Assembly (NCBI RefSeq): GCF_900101045.1
Contig: NZ_FNFN01000013.1
Span: 1 to 64,000 of the forward strand
Reading direction: 5' to 3'
Origin: Nocardioides sp. YR527
GTDB taxonomy: Bacteria > Actinomycetota > Actinomycetes > Propionibacteriales > Nocardioidaceae
Length of the DNA: 64,000 nucleotides
Under the pieces are notes generated by a model. The model was not told the origin of the DNA and made no database searches. It saw only the letters and a program-made list of their open reading frames with translations. Below are positions 58,109 to 64,000 of the stretch, piece by piece. The position numbers were made by a program, and so were the translations under genes. Positions within the stretch are counted from its first letter, which is position 1. Every line of letters starts with the position of its first letter.

Positions 58109-58548
58109 GTGCGCATTCTGTCAGCCACCCGCCGAAAGGCTCGAAATGGTGGGAGGAAGAGGATCGAGAACCGATCCGTACGAGCTGTGGACCCTGCCCG
58201 CGGCACTGATCTGCGTGCCGGCCATGAGCCTCGGCGCCCCCCGTGATCAACGTCGAGGACCGTGGTCGCCCGCGGTCTTCTTGAAGGCCGCGGGCAGGAT
58301 CCGCATGCCACATCAACGACCGATCATCCACGGAGTTATCGAACAGGTGCATCCAATTTCTTACGAGTTTGTGGACCTCCTGAGAGGCTTTACTCAGCGC
58401 GGATTCGATGCTGCGTCAACTGCCCGTTCCGGGCCTGACATCTGCCCCTGTTAACCTGTTTGGTCGACCCGCGGATCCTCCAAGGGGTCCGCAGCCTCGG
58501 GCCAGCTGCCGAATCGGCCCCGAGGCCAGGCGACCCTCGAGGAGATTT
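58109..58548. other. 440-base intergenic region with hairpins before ggpS
   Basis: No gene seen. GCCCGCGG/CCGCGGGC pair at 58268-58275 and 58288-58295. GCGGATCC and GGGTCCGC pair near 58471-58493. GCCTCGGGCC (58494-58503) pairs with GGCCCCGAGGC (58516-58526), ending 12 bases before the GAGGAG Shine-Dalgarno of the next gene. TTAACC near 58450 is the best -10 candidate for that gene. The trpS promoter occupies the left edge. Confidence 0.5.
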
Positions 58549-60831
58549 GTGAACGACACGTCCGCTGCCAACGCACGCATGCTGCTTGCGACCGATCTGG
58601 ACGGAACCTTCCTGGCCGGCGACCCCGAGGCGAAGGTCAAGCTGTACCAGACGCTGAGCCGCCGCGAGGACGTACTGCTGTCCTTCGTCACCGGTCGTGG
58701 ACTGGAGTCGGTGCTGCCGCTGCTCGCGGACCCGACCATCCCGACGCCCGACTTCATCATCTGCGATGTCGGCGCGACCATCGTGACCGGACACGACCTG
58801 CTCGCCGTCGAGCCCATCCAGCAGGAGATCGCCGCCAAGTGGCCGGGCGAGCTCACCGTGCTCGAGAAGATCGGCGACCGCCCCGGACTGGTCCGGCAGA
58901 ACGTGCCGCAGGACCGCCGGGTCTCCTACTTCTGCGACCCCGAGGCCGTCACCGACGACCTCGCCCCGCTGGTCGCGGAGATCGGCTGCGACCTGCTCTA
59001 CTCCGCCAGCCACTACCTCGACGTGCTGCCCGCCGGGATCAACAAGGGCTACACCGTCACCAAGCTCGTCGAGCACCTCGGCATCCCCAAGGACCGCGTG
59101 CTGGTCGCCGGCGACACCCTCAACGACCTGTCGATGTACGACATCGGATTCCCGGGAGTCTGTGTAGGCGAGGCCGAGGACCTGCTCCTGGACGCGACCC
59201 GCGGCAAGGAGCGTACGTTCCACGCCACCTCCCCCGGCACGGGCGGGATCCTGCAGGCGATCAGGCACTTCAACCTGCTCGACGACGAGCACATCTACGA
59301 CCCGGAGAACGACGCCGACGACCCGGGGAAGTCCGACCTCGTGATGGTCTACCACCGGCTTCCCTACGACGAGGTGATCGAGGACGGGGAGGTCAAGCGC
59401 CGGCGCCCGAAGTCCCCCAACGGCATCATCCCGACGCTGCTCTCCTTCTTCACCGAGCGCACCGGGTCCTGGGTCGCCTGGTCCATCGACGACCCCAAGC
59501 GCGGCAAGTTCGCCACCCACACGGTCGTCGACCCCAAGCTCTACCCGGGCCTGGTGGCCTCCCGGCTGCCGCTGTCGAAGAAGGACGTCGACGTCTTCTA
59601 CAAACGCTTCTCCAAGGAAGCGTTCTGGCCACTGCTGCACACCTTCTGGGAACGCGCGAAGTTCAAGGAGGACGACTGGAAGGTCTATTGCCGGGTCAAC
59701 AGGGCCTTCGCCGAGCAGGCGGCGGCCGAGGTGGCGTACGGAGGCATCGTCTGGATCCACGACTACAACCTGTGGATGGTGCCGGCCTACCTGCGGGAGA
59801 TGCGGCCGGACGTGAAGATCGCGTTCCTGCACCACACCCACTTCCCCGGCGCGGACGTGTTCAACGTGGTGCCGTGGCGCCGCGAGATCATCGGCTCGCT
59901 GCTGCAGTGTGACTACATCTCGTTCCACATCCCCCGCCAGGTCGAGAACTTCGTCGACGTGGCCCGCGGCGTGGCGCCGGTCGAGGTCGTCGAGACGGAG
60001 GACTCGGCGCCTCGGTTCCGGACATACGGCTTCGCTCTCGGTCTGGACACCATGCCCTCGGTGATCGACGTCGGTGGGCGCCGGGTGCACCTGGGCGCCA
60101 ACCCGGTCAGCGTCGACACGAAGCGGATCGAGCAGACGCTGGCCACCCCGGCGGTGCAGAGCTCGATCGCTCGGGTGGCGGACGAGTTCGAGGGTCAGCG
60201 GATCGCGCTGGCCGTGTCCCGGCTCGACTACACCAAGGGCGTGCTGCAGCAGCTCGAGGCCTTCGAGCGGGCGCTGCTCGAGGACCCGTCGTTGCAGGGT
60301 GAGCTGTCGCTGGTGCTGGTATGCGTGCCCGCGGCCGGCGAGATGACCGTCTACAAGACGCTGCAGAACCAGATCGAGCAGGCGGTCGGGCGGATCAACG
60401 GCCGGTTCTCGCGGATGGGCTGGATGCCGGTGCACTTCTACTTCCGGCCGATCCCGTTCGACGAGCTGCTGGCCTACTACGCCAACGCCGACGTCATGTG
60501 GATCACCCCGCTGCGCGACGGCCTCAACCTGGTCGCGAAGGAGTACGCCGCGGTCCACGGTCTCCTCGGCACGAGCGGCACGCTGGTGCTCTCCGAGTTC
60601 GCCGGGGCGGCCGCCGAGCTACGTGGCGCGGTGCTGACCAACCCGCACGACGTCTCCGACATGGTCCGGGTCTTCCTGCAGGCCGTCGACATGGACGAGG
60701 CCGAGGCCAAGGACCGGATGCGCGGGTTGTGGGACACCATCCGCCACCACGACTCCAAGGCCTGGGCCGACGGGTTCCTCGCGGCGGTCGAGGCGGCCAC
60801 CGCCTCGGACGGCAACGAGGAGGCCTTCTAG
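58549..60831 (+). CDS. ggpS: HAD phosphatase-glucosylglycerol-phosphate synthase fusion
   Basis: Encodes 760 residues in two parts. Residues 1-about 245 are a HAD hydrolase of the sucrose-phosphatase type (LLATDLDGTFLAGD near residue 13, VLVAGDTLNDLSMYDIG). The rest is a GT20 synthase that matches glucosylglycerol-phosphate synthase better than OtsA: SKEAFWPLLHTFWERAKF, IVWIHDYNLWMVPAYLREM, CDYISFHIPRQVENFVDVAR, SRLDYTKGVLQ and WITPLRDGLNLVAKEY. It would make glucosylglycerol from ADP-glucose and glycerol-3-phosphate in one polypeptide, a compatible solute for salt stress. GAGGAG precedes the GTG at 58549. Confidence 0.88.
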   Translation: MNDTSAANARMLLATDLDGTFLAGDPEAKVKLYQTLSRREDVLLSFVTGRGLESVLPLLADPTIPTPDFIICDVGATIVTGHDLLAVEPIQQEIAAKWPGELTVLEKIGDRPGLVRQNVPQDRRVSYFCDPEAVTDDLAPLVAEIGCDLLYSASHYLDVLPAGINKGYTVTKLVEHLGIPKDRVLVAGDTLNDLSMYDIGFPGVCVGEAEDLLLDATRGKERTFHATSPGTGGILQAIRHFNLLDDEHIYDPENDADDPGKSDLVMVYHRLPYDEVIEDGEVKRRRPKSPNGIIPTLLSFFTERTGSWVAWSIDDPKRGKFATHTVVDPKLYPGLVASRLPLSKKDVDVFYKRFSKEAFWPLLHTFWERAKFKEDDWKVYCRVNRAFAEQAAAEVAYGGIVWIHDYNLWMVPAYLREMRPDVKIAFLHHTHFPGADVFNVVPWRREIIGSLLQCDYISFHIPRQVENFVDVARGVAPVEVVETEDSAPRFRTYGFALGLDTMPSVIDVGGRRVHLGANPVSVDTKRIEQTLATPAVQSSIARVADEFEGQRIALAVSRLDYTKGVLQQLEAFERALLEDPSLQGELSLVLVCVPAAGEMTVYKTLQNQIEQAVGRINGRFSRMGWMPVHFYFRPIPFDELLAYYANADVMWITPLRDGLNLVAKEYAAVHGLLGTSGTLVLSEFAGAAAELRGAVLTNPHDVSDMVRVFLQAVDMDEAEAKDRMRGLWDTIRHHDSKAWADGFLAAVEAATASDGNEEAF

Positions 60832-62030
60832 GCCCGTCGCCGGTGGATGCTGGTGCTCCACAGCAGCACCAGCATCCCGGCGGCGGCCAGGCCGGCGCCG
60901 ACCAACGGCGCCTCGCGGACGCTCCAGACGTCGAGGGCCAGGCCACCGGCGAAGGCGCCGAGAGCGTTGGCGATGTTGAGGCTCGCGTGGTTCATCGCCG
61001 CACCGAGGGTCACCGCGTCATCGGCGACGTCCATCAGGCGCACCTGCAGGTTGATCACCAGCACCGACGCGATCGCGGTGGTCAGGAAGGCGACCGGCGC
61101 AAGCCACCACCCGGCCGGGGCGACCAGCCAGAAGAGGGTCAGCACCGCCACCATCCCGAGGCTGCTCGCGAGCAGCGATCCCATCACCGACCAGCGGGCC
61201 AGCTCCCCCGCGACCCAGGTGCCGACGACCATCCCGGTGCCGAACGCGAACACGAACCACGGCACCGCCCCCTCGGCCAGCCCGGCGGTGTCGGTGACGA
61301 TCGGGGAGATGTAGGAGTACGCCGCGAACATGCCGCCGAACCCGATCGCGCCCGCGAGCATCGTCAGCCAGACCTGCTTGTTGGTGAAGAACCGGCCGGC
61401 CTCGCTGCGGCCGGTCGCGTTCGGGTCGCCCGGGAAGTGGGGCACCGAGAGCTGCACCAGGACCACGGTCAGCAGGGCGAGGCCTGCTGCGGCTGCGTAC
61501 GGCGCCCGCCAGCCGGCGGTCTGACCGAGCCAGGTCGCGAACGGGACACCGATCACGTTGGCGACCGAGAGCCCGAGCATCACCAGCGCGACCGCCCGGC
61601 CACGGTGCTTCGGTGCGGCCATCGATGTCGCGACGATGGTCGCGACGCCGAAGTAGGCGCCGTGCGGGAGCCCGTCGAGGAACCGTGCGATCAGCAGCAT
61701 GTGGAAGTCGACCGCGACCGCACTGAGCACGTTGAACAGGGCGTACGCCGCCATCAGCGACAGCAGCAGCCCCTTGCGCGGAAGATGGGCGACGAAGAAC
61801 GAGAGGATCGGTACGCCGACCACCACCCCGACCGCGTAGGCGCTGATCAGGTGGCCGGCCGTGGAGGTTCCGACACCGACGCCCTCGGCGATCTCGGGCA
61901 GCACACCCATGGTGACGAACTCGGTCGTACCGATCGCGAACCCGCCCGTCGCGAGAGCGAGCATGGCGATCACGAACTGGACGGGGGTGACCGGTCTCAC
62001 GGCGGTCTCGGGGCTGGCGGTGTCGGTCAC
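60828..62030 (-). CDS. MFS transporter (DHA1 drug/arabinose efflux type)
   Basis: Encodes 400 residues with 12 membrane segments. The AraJ/YdhP-type start FAIGTTEFVTMGVLPEIAEG (near residue 30) and motif A-like stretch AHLPRKGLLLSLM with DGLPHGAYFGVATIVAT are clear. Substrates are unknown; relatives export drugs or sugars. The GTG at 62030 is chosen. It ends in the CTAG shared with the ggpS stop. The upstream sequence TTAGGCAGTAG may include a weak iron-box half-site, but this is not convincing. Confidence 0.87.
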   Translation of the reverse strand: MTDTASPETAVRPVTPVQFVIAMLALATGGFAIGTTEFVTMGVLPEIAEGVGVGTSTAGHLISAYAVGVVVGVPILSFFVAHLPRKGLLLSLMAAYALFNVLSAVAVDFHMLLIARFLDGLPHGAYFGVATIVATSMAAPKHRGRAVALVMLGLSVANVIGVPFATWLGQTAGWRAPYAAAAGLALLTVVLVQLSVPHFPGDPNATGRSEAGRFFTNKQVWLTMLAGAIGFGGMFAAYSYISPIVTDTAGLAEGAVPWFVFAFGTGMVVGTWVAGELARWSVMGSLLASSLGMVAVLTLFWLVAPAGWWLAPVAFLTTAIASVLVINLQVRLMDVADDAVTLGAAMNHASLNIANALGAFAGGLALDVWSVREAPLVGAGLAAAGMLVLLWSTSIHRRRA

Positions 62031-62104
62031 TACTGCCTAACCTTCGGCGATTTGTGGGCTATTCCGTGAATCGGTGTGACCCCGATCCCGTCACACCGCG
62101 GTTC

Positions 62105-62149
62105 GTCAACCATAGTTGACACGCAGCGAGTGTCAACTTATATTGACAC
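62105..62149 (+). promoter_or_regulatory. Strong promoter overlapped by TTGACAC operator dyads
   Basis: TTGACA (62116-62121), 17 bases, TATATT (62139-62144), six bases, ATG: a textbook sigma-A promoter. AGTTGACAC-N7-GTGTCAACT (62114-62138) is a perfect 9+7+9 palindrome over the -35 and spacer, GTCAAC-CATA-GTTGAC (62105-62120) overlaps its left side, and a third TTGACAC (62143-62149) lies at the -10/start. Confidence 0.7.
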
Positions 62150-62150
62150 C

Positions 62151-62363
62151 ATGACGGATGCGAAGGATCTCGCCGAGTCGGCCGCGAGCGCCGACCCGAG
62201 CACGGGGTTGCGAGCCGCGCTCGCGCTGCGTCGCCTCGCCGACTCGCTGGAGCGGCTGCAGGTGGCGAACGCCCGCCGACAGGGGTGGGCCTGGCAGGAG
62301 ATCGCCGACGCGCTGGAGGTCAGCCGACAGGCGGTTCACAAGAAGTACTCGAAGGAGATGTGA
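62151..62363 (+). CDS. Small HTH DNA-binding protein
   Basis: Encodes 70 residues. A probable helix of about 35 residues (STGLRAALALRRLADSLERLQ) is followed by QEIADALEVSRQAVHKKYSKEM, a helix-turn-helix whose recognition helix is VSRQAVHKKY. ATG at 62151 lies six bases after TATATT, so the earlier in-frame ATG at 62076 is not used. Its stop overlaps the start of the Clp-N gene (TGATG), so the two are coupled. The TTGACAC dyads at its promoter suggest it represses its own operon. Confidence 0.8.
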   Translation: MTDAKDLAESAASADPSTGLRAALALRRLADSLERLQVANARRQGWAWQEIADALEVSRQAVHKKYSKEM

Positions 62364-62902
62364 TGTTCGAGAGGTTCAGCAAGCCCGCCCGCGATGCGGT
62401 GACCGCGGCTCAGACGTACGCCACCGAGCTCGGTCACGAGCGCATCGGCGACGACCACCTGCTGCTGGCGATCGCCTCCGGGGCCGACTCGTCCGCCGGC
62501 CGGGCGCTCACCGAGGCCGGGGTCGACGCAGGAGCGCTGCGGGCGGAGGTCGAACGGGCCCACGGGCGCCTCGGCGACGACGACGCCGACGCGCTGTCCT
62601 CGCTCGGGATCGACCTGGACGCGGTGCGCTCCAAGGTGGAGGAGGTCTTCGGCGCCGGCGCCCTGGACAGCGGGAAGCCACGCCGCCGTCTCGGCGGGCA
62701 CATCCCCTTCACCAAGGATGCGAAGAAGGTCCTCGAGCTCTCGCTGCGCGAGGCGATCCGGCTCAAGGACCGCTCGATCGGCACCGAGCACCTCCTGCTC
62801 GGCATCCTTCGCACAGAGGGGGAAGGACATGCTGCCCTACAGGCCCTCGGCGTGGATGCTGCTGCACTGCGCCGCACGCTCGAGCACGGCGAGGCCGCCT
62901 GA
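62363..62902 (+). CDS. Clp N-domain protein without ATPase domain
   Basis: Encodes 179 residues made of two Clp repeat pairs, FERFSKPARDAVTAAQTYATELGHERIGDDHLLLAIA (residues 2-38, in outline) and DAKKVLELSLREAIRLKDRSIGTEHLLLGILR (residues about 115-146), like the substrate-binding N domain of ClpC. No AAA+ ATPase follows, so it may act as an adaptor or decoy for the Clp protease. GAAGGAG precedes the ATG. It is cotranslated with the HTH protein; this pairing occurs in other actinobacteria as far as I recall. A family C repeat follows it. Confidence 0.86.
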   Translation: MFERFSKPARDAVTAAQTYATELGHERIGDDHLLLAIASGADSSAGRALTEAGVDAGALRAEVERAHGRLGDDDADALSSLGIDLDAVRSKVEEVFGAGALDSGKPRRRLGGHIPFTKDAKKVLELSLREAIRLKDRSIGTEHLLLGILRTEGEGHAALQALGVDAAALRRTLEHGEAA

Positions 62903-63001
62903 CGCCGAGGCGTCACCCCCGTCGGCCGAGGCGTCACCCCGGTCGGCCGAGATGGCACCGAAGTGCCCACTCGAACGACGGCAGTGATGCCTCGGCGGGG
63001 G
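62903..63001. repeat. Inverted-repeat family C, copy 3
   Basis: GCCGAGGCGTCACC occurs twice in direct repeat (62904-62917 and 62926-62939) and GTCGGCCGAGATGGCACC follows; TGATGCCTCGGCGGG at 62987-63001 pairs with them. It lies between the convergent Clp-N and ABC genes. The words match copies at 11641-11712 and 12800-12871. Confidence 0.65.
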
Positions 63002-64000
63002 TTAGCCGGCGAGGTGGGACCAGGAGGGTGCGAGGTCGGACCAGGGGCCTACCGCGGCGATCTCGCCGTCGACCATGACGACGACCCGGTCGGCCTGGGC
63101 GAGAGCGGCTCGCTTGGAGGTCGCTCCGATGACCGTCGTGTGCCGGTCCCGCAGCGCCCGCCAGAGCTCGATCTCGGTGGCCGCGTCGAGCGCACTGGAG
63201 ACGTCGTCGGCCAGGAGCAGCTCGGTGTCGGCGGCCAGCGCTCGCGCCAGGGCGAGGCGCTGGACCTGCCCCCCGGAGAGCCGTACGCCACGGTGACCGA
63301 CGATCGCATCCGCGCCGCCCGCCTCCTTGACGTCGAGCTCGAGCCGCGCGTCGGCGACCGGGCTGTCGAAGGGCCGGTCGTGGCCCAGGCGGATGTTGTC
63401 GGCGAAGGTGCCGGAGAGCACCCGCGGCACCTGGGCGACGTACGCCACCTGCCCCGGCCTCAGGAAGGACTGCGGGTCCTGGACCAGCTCGTCGTTCCAC
63501 CGGATGGTGCCGGTGTGCTCGATGAGGCCGGCCAGCGACGCCAGCAGGGACGACTTTCCGGAGCCGACCTGCCCCACGAGCAGGACCAGCTCGCCGCGCG
63601 AGATCGTGAGCGAGACGTCGGAGACACCGATCGTGCCGTCGTCGTGGACCGCTGACAGGGCGGAGAGCTCGAGAGAGTCGAGCGGCACCTGATCGACCGG
63701 ACCCGGATCCGGCGCGTCACCGGAGACCAGGTCGACACCCGGCGGCAGATCCATCAGGTCCCGACCGCCGGCGAACTTGCTGGTCTCCTTCTGCCACGCA
63801 CGCGTACCCGGAGCCTCGGTGACGACCATGCCGGCCACCCGGCCGAACCAGTCGAAGCCCGAGACCGCGTTGGCCACCAGGAGCGCGGTGGCCAGACCCC
63901 AGCCGCCGCCGAAGTAGATCCCCCAGGCAGCCACGACGCCGCACTGCACCATGAGCGCGGGGACCCCGTCGAGGAATGCCTGCACCCGGTGTTCCTTCAC
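63002..64000 (-). CDS. ABC exporter subunit, C-terminal part (partial)
   Basis: The 332 residues shown are the end of a TMD-NBD half-transporter whose start lies beyond base 64000. Residues 1-60 are the last membrane part. The NBD has Walker A GQVGSGKSS, signature LSGGQVQRLALARAL and Walker B LLLADDVSSALD, in which the catalytic Glu is replaced by Asp; TVIGATSKR stands where an H-loop His is expected. Such degenerate sites are typical of one half of a heterodimeric exporter, so the partner is probably just outside. The substrate is unknown. Confidence 0.82.
   Translation of the reverse strand: MKEHRVQAFLDGVPALMVQCGVVAAWGIYFGGGWGLATALLVANAVSGFDWFGRVAGMVVTEAPGTRAWQKETSKFAGGRDLMDLPPGVDLVSGDAPDPGPVDQVPLDSLELSALSAVHDDGTIGVSDVSLTISRGELVLLVGQVGSGKSSLLASLAGLIEHTGTIRWNDELVQDPQSFLRPGQVAYVAQVPRVLSGTFADNIRLGHDRPFDSPVADARLELDVKEAGGADAIVGHRGVRLSGGQVQRLALARALAADTELLLADDVSSALDAATEIELWRALRDRHTTVIGATSKRAALAQADRVVVMVDGEIAAVGPWSDLAPSWSHLAG

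Noticed and set aside
62016..62036. Second iron-regulator box before the MFS gene (GCCTAACCT)
   Set aside because: Only one half of the site matches; the other half is unlike the consensus.

Overview
The window is a 64-kb piece of a high-GC actinobacterial chromosome. Codon use is strongly GC-ending, actinobacterial families are present throughout (WhiB7-type erm, Sdh1-type succinate dehydrogenase, actinobacterial methylmalonyl-CoA mutase), and many genes appear leaderless. The gene content and the dispersed repeats are most like Nocardioides or a close relative in Nocardioidaceae; that placement is an inference. I see no rRNA or tRNA genes, no CRISPR, no prophage and no transposase. It reads as a housekeeping region with several small regulated metabolic islands.

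Layout. 1-8.1 kb: the end of an acyl-CoA carboxylase alpha chain; a TetR/epimerase pair; a 3-hydroxybutyrate dehydrogenase/MHS transporter operon with a divergent LysR; a two-component system; a secreted protein. 8.2-14.8 kb: pyruvate carboxylase, an Erm 23S rRNA methyltransferase with a previously unannotated leader peptide and attenuator hairpins, an LpdA-type quinone reductase and a DinB protein. 14.9-20 kb: a TetR, an unusual N-terminally extended SDR, a Baeyer-Villiger monooxygenase, and an SDR/TetR pair. 20-36.8 kb: lipoamide dehydrogenase, then a nucleoside scavenging and catabolism region (purine nucleoside phosphorylase, phosphosugar mutase, DeoC, a uridine kinase-like protein, adenosine deaminase, DeoA, Cdd and a complete BMP-type nucleoside ABC importer). 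36.8-44.8 kb: an M20 amidohydrolase, MeaB, a membrane Ser/Thr kinase and both methylmalonyl-CoA mutase subunits. 44.8-50 kb: small membrane proteins, two tandem sulfatases, a GT4 glycosyltransferase. 50-53.7 kb: the sdhCAB operon under a probable iron-regulator box. 53.7-64 kb: an ORFan, Ohr/OhrR, a YihY-type protein, a 2H phosphoesterase, TrpS, a HAD-GgpS fusion for glucosylglycerol synthesis, an MFS exporter, an HTH/Clp-N gene pair and the end of an ABC exporter.

How the genes work together. The nucleoside genes form a near-complete route: import by the BMP system, deamination by Cdd and Add, phosphorolysis by DeoA and PNP, probable pentose-1-phosphate isomerisation by the phosphosugar mutase, and cleavage by DeoC. 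Propionyl/acetyl-CoA carboxylase, methylmalonyl-CoA mutase with MeaB, succinate dehydrogenase and pyruvate carboxylase together serve propionate/TCA anaplerosis.

The most interesting non-coding signals are: (1) the erm leader, encoding MGNCCMTFVRIRRR before a hairpin that sequesters the Shine-Dalgarno; (2) three families of dispersed inverted repeats, one with compensatory changes in its stem and one that has entered the 5' coding end of mutB; (3) about 22 genes with a TANNNT-like -10 box exactly 6-7 bases before the start codon, which also fixes many start sites; (4) an IdeR/DtxR-like box before sdhCAB; (5) several clean operator dyads. All product names come from reading motifs in the translated sequence; no database search was run.
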